A stretch of 64,000 nt of DNA from Chryseobacterium gleum (GTDB lineage Bacteria; Bacteroidota; Bacteroidia; Flavobacteriales; Flavobacteriaceae): contig CAMCVI010000009.1 in assembly GCA_945881885.1 (NCBI GenBank), positions 1 through 64,000 of the forward strand, read 5' to 3'. The notes beneath the pieces are model-generated. The model was given only the letters and a program-made list of their open reading frames with translations. It did no database searches and was not told the DNA's origin. Both the position numbers and the translations under genes were made by a program. This document shows, one piece after another, positions 1 to 10,087 of the stretch (within the stretch, counting starts at the first letter, position 1; every line of letters starts with the position of its first letter).

Positions 1-209
1 TCCCAATTGCTTTGTTGAAAGCCTTGTTGAACAATTACATTGCCTGTTTTTGTCCCTGTAACAGATTGTTGGCCAATAGTGTATTTAACTACTATTCCAG
101 ATTGTGTTCTTGCATTTCCTCCTTGCGCACTTATCATTTGATGATGTAATGTCTGAGAATAAGTATTACATGTACAAAGTAGAATAAGTACTTTTAATGC
201 TTTTTTCAT
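1..209 (-). CDS. Partial CDS (5' part): secreted protein of the type found with T9SS sorting domains
   Basis: Reverse-strand ATG at 209 opens MKKALKVLILLCTCNTYSQTLHHQMISAQGGNARTQSGIVVKYTIGQQSVTGTKTGNVIVQQGFQQSNW and runs off the window; signal peptide plus the 'TIGQQSVTG...VQQGFQQ' pattern common in Flavobacterium T9SS cargo. Confidence 0.6.
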   Translation of the reverse strand, partial: MKKALKVLILLCTCNTYSQTLHHQMISAQGGNARTQSGIVVKYTIGQQSVTGTKTGNVIVQQGFQQSNW

Positions 210-375
210 TGTAAAAATTTTTACAAAACACGTAATTATATGCTGCTCAAAAAAGGATATATATTCTTATTTTATATCAAAAAATAGTTTTTGATATAAT
301 GCAACGTCTTTAAATTAATGATATAATTTTTTTTTTACATACATTATTTATAAGTTTGAAAATTAAAATCATTTT

Positions 376-1521
376 ATGAATTTACATTTATCCATTCCAG
401 ATTTTTTATTATTTGCAGCTTCAACACTTCTGATATTTACCACACTGTTGTTACTCAAGAAAGTCAACTCTAAAAACTATATGCTAGTAGGTACATTAGC
501 AATATACTTTAGTTTAATTACCGCAACCATAGTACTAATATTATTTACCCGTTACAACATTAAACTTCTCGATTCAGCAACTATTCTAGTATTAATGGCA
601 ATTGTATATTCACTTTATAATGTCTTTCACTATTTCAGTTTACAGCAATTGATTGCTAAAAAAACTCGGTTTACTTTACAACATGGTCTCCACTTAGGAG
701 TTATTTTATTAGTTGCCATTTTGATTTTTTATTTTTACGAACCAATAGATTTCATAAAAAGCAAGGGATACAGTTTTGTTTTTGAAACCCAACATTTGAT
801 GTCCGTTCAAAAGAAAAATTTTATATTACGTTTAATACGTACAATTTATCCGATATTTTATTTTATACTTGGGGGTTATTTATTATTTGCATTTTATAAT
901 TCTCCCCGATACCTTTCCGTGCAAAAATCAACGCGTTTTTTTATTTTCTTTTTTTACTTTCAGAGATTATTACTTTTCTTCTGGGTTTCAATTGGGTTTA
1001 TAGGATATAATATTGATGAAAATCTTTTTAGTTCTATTTCAATGATAGGTTTTTCTATAACTGTCTTACTAATGTCTAGCTATATTTTGTTAAGTCCAAA
1101 CTTGTTGTTGCAAATTACAAAGCTTAATTACAACTCAAAAAAAACAGCAGTTGATACCTCTAAATTTCAAGATTTATTTGCACAATTGAATCGTTTAATG
1201 GATCAGAATAATTTTTATTTAGATGCTAACTATAGCCTTACCAATTTATCATCTGATACTGATATATCAGCTAATACAATTCGAGAAGTAATTGCCGCAA
1301 ACGGCTACAAAAATTTCTCAACTTATATAAATTCGTATAGAATTGCACATGCTGAACAATTAATTTCCAATGGCTATTTGGATACCTATTCTATTGAATC
1401 CCTATGTAAAGATTCGGGATTTCAATCTGAAGTAACTTTTTACCGTGTATTCAAAAAAGTTAACCACTGCACTCCTAAAGAATTTACTTATAATTTGAAG
1501 AACTATAAACAAAAAAGTTGA
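376..1521 (+). CDS. Membrane-anchored AraC-family transcriptional regulator
   Basis: N-terminal multi-TM region, C-terminal AraC HTH (ISANTIREVIAANGYKNFSTYINSYRIAHAEQLI...SIESLCKDSGFQSEVTFYRVFKKVNHCTPKEF). Confidence 0.85.
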   Translation: MNLHLSIPDFLLFAASTLLIFTTLLLLKKVNSKNYMLVGTLAIYFSLITATIVLILFTRYNIKLLDSATILVLMAIVYSLYNVFHYFSLQQLIAKKTRFTLQHGLHLGVILLVAILIFYFYEPIDFIKSKGYSFVFETQHLMSVQKKNFILRLIRTIYPIFYFILGGYLLFAFYNSPRYLSVQKSTRFFIFFFYFQRLLLFFWVSIGFIGYNIDENLFSSISMIGFSITVLLMSSYILLSPNLLLQITKLNYNSKKTAVDTSKFQDLFAQLNRLMDQNNFYLDANYSLTNLSSDTDISANTIREVIAANGYKNFSTYINSYRIAHAEQLISNGYLDTYSIESLCKDSGFQSEVTFYRVFKKVNHCTPKEFTYNLKNYKQKS

Positions 1522-1756
1522 TAAACAATTATTAGTTTGGCTGCTTTTAAAAAAGTTTTAAATCTGAATTTAAAAAGTTTGTTCCATAGATTTACAACTA
1601 TTATTTTATATAATAGTTGTAATCTATAGTCTTTTAACTAAGAATAAATTAGATTCAATTAAAATGAATTTGTTCGGAATGTGGGTGATATTTATATAAC
1701 TTCAAGTCAAATATCTGATTTTATTGAAAATTAAATTGATAAAATATCATAAAAAA

Positions 1757-1780
1757 AATCCTACATTTCTGTAGGATTTA
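1757..1780 (-). terminator. Hairpin downstream of tRNA-Val
   Basis: AAATCCTACA-TTTC-TGTAGGATTT perfect stem with flanking A/T runs. Confidence 0.7.
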
Positions 1781-1786
1781 ATAAGT

Positions 1787-1860
1787 GGGCAATGAGGGGT
1801 TCGAACCCCCGACCCCCTCGGTGTAAACGAGGTGCTCTGAACCAGCTGAGCTAATTGCCC
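1787..1860 (-). tRNA. tRNA-Val (anticodon TAC)
   Basis: Reverse complement GGGCAATTAGCTCAGCTGGTTCAGAGCACCTCGTTTACACCGAGGGGGTCGGGGGTTCGAACCCCTCATTGCCC folds as a cloverleaf; anticodon loop TTTACAC. Confidence 0.95.
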
Positions 1861-1892
1861 CAATAAAACGCGCTACTTTAGTAATGCGAGTG

Positions 1893-1922
1893 CAAATATA
1901 CATCTGTTTTCGGTATATGCAA
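1893..1922 (-). promoter_or_regulatory. Bacteroidota-type promoter of tRNA-Val
   Basis: Minus strand TTG-N19-TATATTTG, matching the -33 TTG / -7 TAnnTTTG consensus. Confidence 0.7.
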
Positions 1923-1938
1923 ATAAAAAACAAAAAAA

Positions 1939-3153
1939 TTATAGTATTTCAGCAACTACAAAGTTACTGCCTCCAATAAAAATTAAATCTTTTATAGAAG
2001 ATTTATCAACTGCGGATTTGTATGCTTTTGAAACAGAGGCGTATGTGGTTCCAATAAGTTGGTATGATTTCGCTTTTTCTTGAAGTATTTTTGCGGCCAA
2101 ACCACGTTCAATTTTTGGTTTACAGAAATAATAATTGGCGTTTTTAGGGAATAATGGGATAATTGTTTCTAAATCTTTATCATTTACTACACCTAAAACA
2201 ATATGTAATTGGTTGTATTTCTCTTTTTTTAATTGATTCATAACTATTTCAAGTCCATGTGAGTTGTGGGCCGTATCGCAAATAACTTTCGGATTTTGTT
2301 GCAAAATTTGCCATCTTCCTTGTAGACTTGTGTTTTGGACTACATTCAAAATTCCGTTTTTTATATTTTCTTCCGAAATTTTGAAATCATATTTGAAATT
2401 TCTAAAGGTTTCAATTACAGTTTTTTTGTTTTTCCGTTGGTAATCGCCTAAAAGTCCGCAAGGATAATCTGGATGGTTTTCATCCTGTGCAAAATAAATT
2501 TCCGAGTTGTTTTTCTTAGCCGCTTCTAAAAAAACAGATTTTGTTTCTGGAGTGTATTCTCCAATTACTACCGGAATAGTGGGTTTTATAATTCCCGCTT
2601 TTTCAAAGGCAATTTTTTCTAAAGTATCGCCCAAAAACTGTGTGTGGTCTTTTCCAATATTTGTAATTACTGACAGCAAAGGCGTTAATACATTTGTTGC
2701 ATCCAGTCTGCCGCCCATTCCTACTTCAATAATAGCAATATCTACTTTTTTATCTGAATAATATTGAAAAGCCAATCCAACAGTCATTTCAAAAAAACTT
2801 AATTCGGTTTTCTCAAAAAATGATTTATGTTTTAAAATAAATTGATGTACATAATTTTTTGAAATTTTCTTACCATTAATTGTAATTCGTTCTCTGAAAT
2901 CTTTCAAATGAGGTGAAGTATATAAACCTACTTTATATCCTGCTTCCATAAAAACAGATGCAACCATACTACTTGTTGAACCTTTTCCGTTTGTACCAGC
3001 AACATGAATGGTTTTAAAATTTCTTTCTGGATGGTTCAAATGGGCTGTTAATAATAACGTATTGGTCAAATCTTCTTTATATGCAGCAGCACCAATGTTT
3101 TGAAAAACGGGCAGTTGATTGAAAAGCCAGTTAATGGATTCTTTATAGGTCAT
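1939..3153 (-). CDS. folC: Bifunctional folylpolyglutamate synthase/dihydrofolate synthase
   Basis: HVAGTNGKGSTSSMVASVFMEAGYKVGLYTSPHL and GGRLDATNV motifs. Confidence 0.95.
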   Translation of the reverse strand: MTYKESINWLFNQLPVFQNIGAAAYKEDLTNTLLLTAHLNHPERNFKTIHVAGTNGKGSTSSMVASVFMEAGYKVGLYTSPHLKDFRERITINGKKISKNYVHQFILKHKSFFEKTELSFFEMTVGLAFQYYSDKKVDIAIIEVGMGGRLDATNVLTPLLSVITNIGKDHTQFLGDTLEKIAFEKAGIIKPTIPVVIGEYTPETKSVFLEAAKKNNSEIYFAQDENHPDYPCGLLGDYQRKNKKTVIETFRNFKYDFKISEENIKNGILNVVQNTSLQGRWQILQQNPKVICDTAHNSHGLEIVMNQLKKEKYNQLHIVLGVVNDKDLETIIPLFPKNANYYFCKPKIERGLAAKILQEKAKSYQLIGTTYASVSKAYKSAVDKSSIKDLIFIGGSNFVVAEIL

Positions 3154-3281
3154 ATTTTTTTGATATTTTTATAAAATTTGGTCTTTAGTAAAATAAAATA
3201 TACTTTTTTTAGTTTTATACTTTATAGAAAAATGTATCTTTATTGCAAATTTCAAAAAATTAATTAAGAATAGTATTACTT

Positions 3282-3992
3282 ATGATCGGATTTTTTTTAC
3301 AAACTACTGTAGACACTGTTGCACAAGCTGTAACAAATGTAGCTAATACGAATACAACCCCTGTTAACGAGGGCATATCGGTTTTTGAATTCATTTTAAA
3401 AGGTGGTTTTTTCTTAATTCCAATTATTATTTTGATGATTTATACCATTTATTTGATAGTTGAAAGGTATTTATACATCACAAAAACTACCAAAAATGAT
3501 GATTTTCTGCTTAAAGAAGTGCGTACACATTTAAATGGTGGAAATATAAATTTAGCAGTTGGTGCCGCAGAACGCGTAAATAATGCTACAGCAAGAGTTG
3601 TAAAAGAAGGAATTTTAACAATTGGAAGACCAATTTCTGAAATTGAATCGAATATGGAACGTATGGCTCAAATTGAATTGGGCGAAATGGAACGTAAAAT
3701 GGGTCAATTAGGTTTAATTGCTGGTATGGCGCCTACTTTAGGTTTCGTGGGAACAATTTCGGGTGTAATTAAAATTTTCTATAGCATTTCTATTACCGAA
3801 AACATTAGTATTGGAAATATTTCTGGAGGATTATACGAAAAAATGATTTCTTCAGGAGCAGGGCTTATAGTGGGTTTAATTGCTTACGCTGGATATCATT
3901 TATTGAATGGGAAAATTGATCATTTCTTGTTAAATGTTCAAAAACAAGTATTAGAATTTGTAAACATAATTCAGCGACCAAATGGCAATTAA
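3282..3992 (+). CDS. exbB: MotA/TolQ/ExbB proton channel family protein
   Basis: GLIAGMAPTLGFVGTISGVIKIF and TM layout. Confidence 0.92.
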   Translation: MIGFFLQTTVDTVAQAVTNVANTNTTPVNEGISVFEFILKGGFFLIPIIILMIYTIYLIVERYLYITKTTKNDDFLLKEVRTHLNGGNINLAVGAAERVNNATARVVKEGILTIGRPISEIESNMERMAQIELGEMERKMGQLGLIAGMAPTLGFVGTISGVIKIFYSISITENISIGNISGGLYEKMISSGAGLIVGLIAYAGYHLLNGKIDHFLLNVQKQVLEFVNIIQRPNGN

Positions 3993-4377
3993 AAGAAACA
4001 GACGATTTCATGCAGAAGTTCATGCGTCCTCTATGAGTGACATCATGTTCTTTTTGCTCTTGTTTTTTCTAATTATCTCTACATTGGCGAATCCGAATGT
4101 GATTAAAATGACTTTGCCAAAATCGAAAACAAACGAAAAAACAAACAAACAATTTATAAGTATTTCAGTTACGGAAGACAAAGCTTTTTTTATTGACAAA
4201 CAACCTGTCAATTTTGAAGAATTGGAAAAAGAATTGTTAGCAAAAATTGGCACAGATAAAGAACAAACCGTTGTAGTTCGCATACCGTTTAATTTGCAAG
4301 TACAAGATTTAGTAGATGTGCTTCAAATAGGCGTAAAAAACAACTTGAAGTTTGTGATTGCGACTAATCCGAAGTAA
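3982..4377 (+). CDS. exbD: ExbD/TolR biopolymer transport protein
   Basis: Single TM with SDIMFFLLLFFLIIST motif; overlaps exbB by 11 bp. Confidence 0.92.
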   Translation: MAIKRNRRFHAEVHASSMSDIMFFLLLFFLIISTLANPNVIKMTLPKSKTNEKTNKQFISISVTEDKAFFIDKQPVNFEELEKELLAKIGTDKEQTVVVRIPFNLQVQDLVDVLQIGVKNNLKFVIATNPK

Positions 4378-4434
4378 ATAATCACTCATTTTATTAATAA
4401 AAACAAGTAAAAATCTTTTTTTGCTTTTTATAAT

Positions 4435-4465
4435 TTGTGTAATCTGTCTTTAAAAATTACTTTTG
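4435..4465 (+). promoter_or_regulatory. Promoter of pyrD
   Basis: TTG-N20-TACTTTTG; the ORF-track start (4463) falls inside the -7 element. Confidence 0.55.
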
Positions 4466-4486
4466 CTGTACAACACAACTATCATT

Positions 4487-5500
4487 ATGTATAAATTACT
4501 TTTGCGTCCTATATTATTCTGTTTCGATCCAGAAAAAGTGCATTATTTTACCTTTGCATTGGTGAAATTTATTTCTAAAATCCCATTCGTTACTTCAATT
4601 ATAAAAGCCATTTATGTGATAGAAGATAAACGATTAGAAAGAGAAGTGTTTGGATTGAAATTTAAAAATCCAGTCGGATTAGCTGCAGGATTTGATAAAG
4701 ACGCTATGTTGTTCAACGAATTATCTGATTTCGGATTTGGATTTATAGAAATCGGTACGCTTACACCAAAACCACAAGACGGAAATCCTAAGAAAAGATT
4801 ATTTCGGTTGAAATCCGATTCAGCAATTATTAACCGAATGGGATTTAATAATGGTGGAGTAGAAGCAGCAATTTTAAGACTAAAGAAAAATAAAGGTGTT
4901 TTAATTGCTGGAAATATTGGGAAAAATAAAATCACACCAAATGAAAATGCTATTGATGATTATGTGATATGTTTTGAAGCTCTATACAATTATGTTGATT
5001 ATTTTGCAGTTAATGTAAGTTCGCCAAACACACCAAATTTACGTGAGTTACAAGAAAAAGAACCATTGACAAAATTATTACAGACTTTACAAGATTTAAA
5101 CATTACTAAAGTTAAGGCAAAACCTATTCTTCTAAAAATCGCACCTGATTTAACAAACGAACAATTGCTAGATATTATTGATATTGTAAACGAAACCAAA
5201 ATCGCAGGAGTAATCGCAACCAATACCACCATATCTCGTGACGGATTAACTTCTGAAAATAAAGAGGAAATGGGCGGATTATCTGGAAAACCATTAACCA
5301 AACGTTCTACGGAAGTTATTAGATTTTTATCAGAAAAAAGCAATAAATCCTTTCCAATTATCGGAGTAGGAGGCATTCACACTGCCGATGATGCTATCGA
5401 AAAATTAAACGCTGGTGCGAGTTTAGTGCAATTATATACAGGATTCATTTACGAAGGACCCCAGTTGATAAAGGATATTAATAAGAAGTTGCTTCAATAA
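4487..5500 (+). CDS. pyrD: Quinone-dependent dihydroorotate dehydrogenase
   Basis: [38 protein letters not shown] motifs; start moved from 4463 to ATG 4487 ([11 protein letters not shown]). Confidence 0.93.
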   Translation: MYKLLLRPILFCFDPEKVHYFTFALVKFISKIPFVTSIIKAIYVIEDKRLEREVFGLKFKNPVGLAAGFDKDAMLFNELSDFGFGFIEIGTLTPKPQDGNPKKRLFRLKSDSAIINRMGFNNGGVEAAILRLKKNKGVLIAGNIGKNKITPNENAIDDYVICFEALYNYVDYFAVNVSSPNTPNLRELQEKEPLTKLLQTLQDLNITKVKAKPILLKIAPDLTNEQLLDIIDIVNETKIAGVIATNTTISRDGLTSENKEEMGGLSGKPLTKRSTEVIRFLSEKSNKSFPIIGVGGIHTADDAIEKLNAGASLVQLYTGFIYEGPQLIKDINKKLLQ

Positions 5501-5581
5501 CAATTCATAAACTTAACCAAAATGTCAATTTGAAATTCTAATTATTGAATTTTGATATTGATATTAAATTTTGCCATTGAT

Positions 5582-6163
5582 ATGAAATTAGTCTTCTCAT
5601 CCAACAATAAAAACAAAATTGCTGAAATTCAGCAACAAGTCGGCTCGCAATTTGAAATTGTTTCTTTAGAAGACATTGGTTGTTTTGTTGACATTCCGGA
5701 GACTTCTGAAACTATCGAAGGAAATGCGATTTTGAAAGCCAATTATGTAACCGAGAATTTCGGTTTATCTTGTTTTGCTGATGATACAGGTTTGGAAATA
5801 GAAAGTTTAAATTACGAACCAGGCGTATATTCTGCTCGTTATGCAGGTGAACAGAAAAACGCGGAAGACAACATGAATTTGGTTTTACAGAAATTAGCTA
5901 ATGAAACCAACAGAAATGCGCAGTTTAAAACCGTTATCGCGTTAAATATTAATAACCAACAACATTTGTTTGAAGGCATCGTAAAAGGTGGAATTACTTT
6001 GGAAAAGTCAGGAAATAAAGGCTTTGGTTACGACCCGATTTTCCAACCAGAAGGTTTTTCAACCACATTTGCAGAAATGACTATGGAGCAAAAATCGATT
6101 ATCAGTCACAGAGGCATTGCCGTGCAAAAATTGATAAAATTCTTATCCAATTTGTCTTTGTAA
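5582..6163 (+). CDS. rdgB: Non-canonical purine NTP diphosphatase (RdgB/HAM1 family)
   Basis: MKLVFSSNNKNKIAEI, FADDTGLEIESL, GFGYDPIFQPEG; start taken at ATG 5582. Confidence 0.92.
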   Translation: MKLVFSSNNKNKIAEIQQQVGSQFEIVSLEDIGCFVDIPETSETIEGNAILKANYVTENFGLSCFADDTGLEIESLNYEPGVYSARYAGEQKNAEDNMNLVLQKLANETNRNAQFKTVIALNINNQQHLFEGIVKGGITLEKSGNKGFGYDPIFQPEGFSTTFAEMTMEQKSIISHRGIAVQKLIKFLSNLSL

Positions 6164-6281
6164 CTGTAAAATCATAGTTAAATTGCAGTAACTTTAACGT
6201 AACTTTCTGAAAATCAATTAAAAACAAATTAGTTTTAACCAATTTTTAATCCTACCTTTGCACCCAATTTAATAATATATA

Positions 6282-8273
6282 ATGAATAAATTTGAGCAAT
6301 TAGGGTTAAACGAATCGTTGTTAAAAGCAATAAGTGATTTAGGATTCGAGACCCCGTCGGAAGTACAGGAGAAGGCCATACCACTATTATTGGAAGATGA
6401 CACAGATATCGTCGCTCTTGCCCAAACAGGAACAGGAAAAACCGCAGCTTTTGGTTTTCCGCTAATCCAAAAAATTGACCCATTCAACAAGCAAACACAG
6501 GTTTTAATACTTTCTCCTACAAGAGAATTGTGTTTGCAAATTACAAACGAGATTAAATTATACTCAAAATACATCGACGGTTTATATACTGTTGCGGTAT
6601 ACGGTGGTGCGAGTATTCATGATCAAGCACGTGATATTAAGCGAGGTGCACAAGTAATTGTGGCCACACCGGGTAGAATGCAAGATATGATTAACAGAGG
6701 TATGGTGAATATAAAAAACATCAGCATCTGTGTTCTTGATGAGGCAGACGAAATGTTAAACATGGGTTTCTATGAAGATATTACAAGTATCTTATCAGAC
6801 ACGCCAAAAGACAAAAACACTTGGTTATTCTCGGCTACAATGCCGCAAGAAGTAGCCAGAATCGCTAAAGAATTTATGAGAAATCCGCAAGAAATTACGG
6901 TAGGTCATAAAAACTCGAGTTCAGCAAACATTTCTCACGAATATTATTTAGTTAATGCGCGTGATAGATACGAGGGATTAAAAAGATTGGCAGATGCGAA
7001 TCCAGATATTTTCTCCGTCATTTTTTGTAGAACAAAAAGAGATACACAAGCGGTTGCAGAAAAATTAATTGAAGATGGTTATAATGCTGCGGCATTGCAC
7101 GGAGATTTATCGCAAGCACAACGTGATGGCGTAATGAAATCGTTCCGTGGAAGACAAATTCAAATGCTTGTTGCAACTGATGTTGCAGCTCGTGGAATTG
7201 ACGTAGAAAACATTACACACGTAATCAATTATCAATTACCAGACGAAATTGAAACCTATACGCACCGTTCAGGTCGTACGGGTCGTGCCGGAAAATCAGG
7301 TACTTCGTTTGTAATTATTACAAAAAGTGAAATCAGAAAAATTCACTCTATTGAGAGAATTATCAAAACTAAATTCGAAGAAAAATCTATTCCTTCAGGT
7401 ATGGAAATCTGCGAAATTCAGTTGTTACACTTAGCCAACAAAATTAAAGATACAGAAACGGATCATTCAATTGATACGTATTTACCTTCAATTATGGAAT
7501 TGTTACAAGACATTCCTAAAGAAGAATTAATCAAAAAAGTAATTTCTGTAGAATTTAATCGTTTCTTAAATTATTATAAAAAATCGAAAGATTTAGCTTC
7601 TCAAGATGGTTCATCAAGTAGAGCTGAAATCCCATCTGATGGTACAGTTAGATATTTTATTAATATCGGTACAAGAGATGATTATGACTGGATGACTTTA
7701 AAAGATTATTTACGTGATTCGCTACAAGTAGGTCAAGATGACGTATTTAAAGTTGATTGTAAAGAAGGTTTTTCTTTCTTTAATACCAATGCCGATTTGG
7801 CAGAAAAAGTAATGGAAGTTTTAAATGCTGTGAATGTAAACGGCAGAAAAATTAACGTTGAAATTTCTAAAAATGACGGTGGCGGACGCAGAGACCATAA
7901 CGGAAGAAGTGGTGGAAGATCAGGCGGAAGCGGATTCTCAGGAAGACGTGAAGGCGGAAGTTCAGGTGGATATAGAGGAAATTCTGGTGGTGGAAATCGC
8001 GATGGTGGTGGATACAGAGGAAATTCTGGTGGTGGAAACCGTGAAGGTGGTGGATACAGAGGAAATTCTGATGGTGGAAATCGTGAAGGGGGAAGTGGTT
8101 TCAGACCAAGAACTTCATCAACTGGTTCAAGCGATAGAAGATCATCGTCATCAGATTCTCGCGATAGCGGAAGAAGAGGCGAAGGGCGTTCATCATCTGA
8201 AGGACGTTCAACAGAAAGAAGAAGTTCTGGCTTTGATAGTGCAAAAAGAACGCCAAGAAGATCAAATGACTAA
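6282..8273 (+). CDS. DEAD-box ATP-dependent RNA helicase with C-terminal Gly/Arg/Ser-rich tail
   Basis: AQTGTGKTAAFGFP, DEAD, SAT, HRSGRTGRAGKSG motifs; DbpA-like RNA-binding domain and RGG-like tail. Confidence 0.95.
   Translation: MNKFEQLGLNESLLKAISDLGFETPSEVQEKAIPLLLEDDTDIVALAQTGTGKTAAFGFPLIQKIDPFNKQTQVLILSPTRELCLQITNEIKLYSKYIDGLYTVAVYGGASIHDQARDIKRGAQVIVATPGRMQDMINRGMVNIKNISICVLDEADEMLNMGFYEDITSILSDTPKDKNTWLFSATMPQEVARIAKEFMRNPQEITVGHKNSSSANISHEYYLVNARDRYEGLKRLADANPDIFSVIFCRTKRDTQAVAEKLIEDGYNAAALHGDLSQAQRDGVMKSFRGRQIQMLVATDVAARGIDVENITHVINYQLPDEIETYTHRSGRTGRAGKSGTSFVIITKSEIRKIHSIERIIKTKFEEKSIPSGMEICEIQLLHLANKIKDTETDHSIDTYLPSIMELLQDIPKEELIKKVISVEFNRFLNYYKKSKDLASQDGSSSRAEIPSDGTVRYFINIGTRDDYDWMTLKDYLRDSLQVGQDDVFKVDCKEGFSFFNTNADLAEKVMEVLNAVNVNGRKINVEISKNDGGGRRDHNGRSGGRSGGSGFSGRREGGSSGGYRGNSGGGNRDGGGYRGNSGGGNREGGGYRGNSDGGNREGGSGFRPRTSSTGSSDRRSSSSDSRDSGRRGEGRSSSEGRSTERRSSGFDSAKRTPRRSND
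7965..8090 (+). repeat. Three 42-bp in-frame tandem repeats coding GGYRGNSGGGNRxG
   Basis: Units 7965-8006, 8007-8048, 8049-8090, nearly identical. Confidence 0.9.
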
Positions 8274-8293
8274 CTTTTTAGTTTAAATATATT

Positions 8294-8329
8294 AATCCCG
8301 ATTCATCTTTTTCGTTTCGGGATTTTTTA
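8294..8329 (+). terminator. Rho-independent terminator of helicase gene
   Basis: AATCCCGA ... TCGGGATTTTTT. Confidence 0.75.
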
Positions 8330-8419
8330 TGCTATAAAAATTAAACTTTCTTATAATCTTATGTTAACAATATTCAACATTAAAAATTTAATCTTATTTT
8401 TGTGTAAATATATTTTCAT

Positions 8420-9184
8420 ATGAAAAAAATAGCTTTTCTTATTATAATTTTTAGCACCGTATTTGGGTTTTCTCAATCCGATTCTTTGCAATTAAAGGTG
8501 AAAGGAAAAATTATTGAATTGAAAACTAAAATGCCAATTGCTAGAGTAACGGTTTTGAATAAAAACACAGCTAGCGTAGTACTGGCCTCTGAAAATGGCG
8601 ATTTTGAAATTTCAGCTAAAATTAATGAAAAATTATTATTCTCTCATTTAGGATACACTTATGCTGAGGTAGAAGTGAATCAGAAATGGATGTCTGGAAA
8701 TAAAATCATTTCATTAATTGAAAAGGAAAATCAAATTGAAACTGTTTTGGTAACCAGTTATACCTTAACGGGTTATTTAGAAATTGACACAAAATTAATT
8801 CCTGTTAATGAGAATTATCGTTACAATATTGCGGGTTTAAATTTAGGTTATGAACCAGGAATGAAGGCCAAAAATGCCACAGAAAATTTATTAAAATCAT
8901 TGTCAAATCCAGTAGATTTAGTGTATTCTTTATTTAATTCTAAAGAAAAAGATTTTAAAAAATTAATAAATTTAAAAAATGATACGCATTTTTCTGCCAT
9001 TTTAAGTAGCAATACCAATCGTGAAGTTTTGGTGATGTTATTACAATTAGATAAAAATGAAATTGATAAAATATTAGAAAAATGTAATTATTCTAAAAAT
9101 TTTATTACAACAGCTAGCGACTTGCAAGTTTTAGATGCATTAGCAACATCATACAATGATTATAAAGTTTTGAAGAGAAATTAA
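8420..9184 (+). CDS. Exported carboxypeptidase-like regulatory domain (CarboxypepD_reg-like) protein
   Basis: Signal peptide; KGKIIELKTKMPIARVTVLNKNTASVVLASENGDFEI N-terminal domain. Confidence 0.75.
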   Translation: MKKIAFLIIIFSTVFGFSQSDSLQLKVKGKIIELKTKMPIARVTVLNKNTASVVLASENGDFEISAKINEKLLFSHLGYTYAEVEVNQKWMSGNKIISLIEKENQIETVLVTSYTLTGYLEIDTKLIPVNENYRYNIAGLNLGYEPGMKAKNATENLLKSLSNPVDLVYSLFNSKEKDFKKLINLKNDTHFSAILSSNTNREVLVMLLQLDKNEIDKILEKCNYSKNFITTASDLQVLDALATSYNDYKVLKRN

Positions 9185-9186
9185 TT

Positions 9187-9225
9187 AAGTCAGAAAGTCA
9201 GAAAGTCAAAAGTCAAAAGAGTCAA
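9187..9225. repeat. Short tandem tract AAGTCAGA x2, AAGTCAA x2, AAGAGTCAA
   Basis: Read directly between two convergent genes. Confidence 0.85.
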
Positions 9226-9246
9226 GTAGCTATTTACAATTGCTAA

Positions 9247-9912
9247 CTAATTAACATTATTTAAAAACTGTTTTTCAATATACGCAATATCTTTTATTGT
9301 TTTTCTAGTCCAATCCAATCGTTTTTCTAAAATTTCTTCATCGGTAAGTTGCCAATTAATATCCGATTGTCGCATTCTGTTTGTAATATCTTGAATTACC
9401 AAAGCCGCTGAAACGGAAATATTTAAACTTTCAGTAAAACCAACCATTGGAATTTTAATAAAACCATCCGCTTGCCGCATTACTTCGTCAGAAAGTCCAT
9501 CAATCTCAGTTCCAAAAAAAATAGCCGATTTTTTCGAAACATCAAATGTATCTAGCATACAAGAGTCATTGTGTGGTGTGGTAGCAATGATTTGATAGCC
9601 CTGTGCTCTTAAACTTGCGATACAACTTTTCATATCTTGATGTTGGTTAATGTCTACCCATTTCTCAGCGCCCATCGCAATTTGTTTGTCAATTGCTTTT
9701 CCGTAACGTTGTTCTACTATATGCAAATTTTGTATACCAAAAACCTCACAACTTCTCATTACAGCACTAGTATTATGTAGTTGATACACATCTTCCATAG
9801 CAATCGTAAAATGATTGGTTCTGTGCTTTAGAACCTCTATAAATCTGTTTTTTCTGTTTTCAGACATGAAGTTTTCTAAATATTCTAATAAAGCAAGTTT
9901 GTTTTTTGGCAT
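9247..9912 (-). CDS. trmH: TrmH-family (SpoU) RNA 2'-O-methyltransferase
   Basis: HNTSAVMRSCEVFGIQNLHIVE, FGTEIDGLSDEVMRQADGFIKIPMVGFTESLNISVSAAL motifs; start likely at ATG 9912. Confidence 0.9.
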   Translation of the reverse strand: MPKNKLALLEYLENFMSENRKNRFIEVLKHRTNHFTIAMEDVYQLHNTSAVMRSCEVFGIQNLHIVEQRYGKAIDKQIAMGAEKWVDINQHQDMKSCIASLRAQGYQIIATTPHNDSCMLDTFDVSKKSAIFFGTEIDGLSDEVMRQADGFIKIPMVGFTESLNISVSAALVIQDITNRMRQSDINWQLTDEEILEKRLDWTRKTIKDIAYIEKQFLNNVN

Positions 9913-10087
9913 TTTTTTTAATTTATCGCAAAGTAACAAAAATTATACAAATGAAAATAGTTGAATTGTCACCATCAATTTTTGAATTTATATTATTTTT
10001 AAATTAATTTTTCAAAAAACACTTAACTAATTTCGGAAAACACCTCACTAATTACTAAATTTGCACCTTTACAAACAACAAAACATC

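Noticed and set aside
5510-5580. Possible repeat (TTGATATTGATATTAAATTTTGCCATTGATATG) before rdgB
   Set aside because: Some internal TTGATAT repetition but degenerate and AT-rich; not distinguishable from composition.
7858-8286. 142-aa ORF overlapping the helicase tail
   Set aside because: Out-of-frame reading of the Gly-rich repeats (VDTEEILVVE repeats mirror the 42-bp units); helicase frame has clear domain support.
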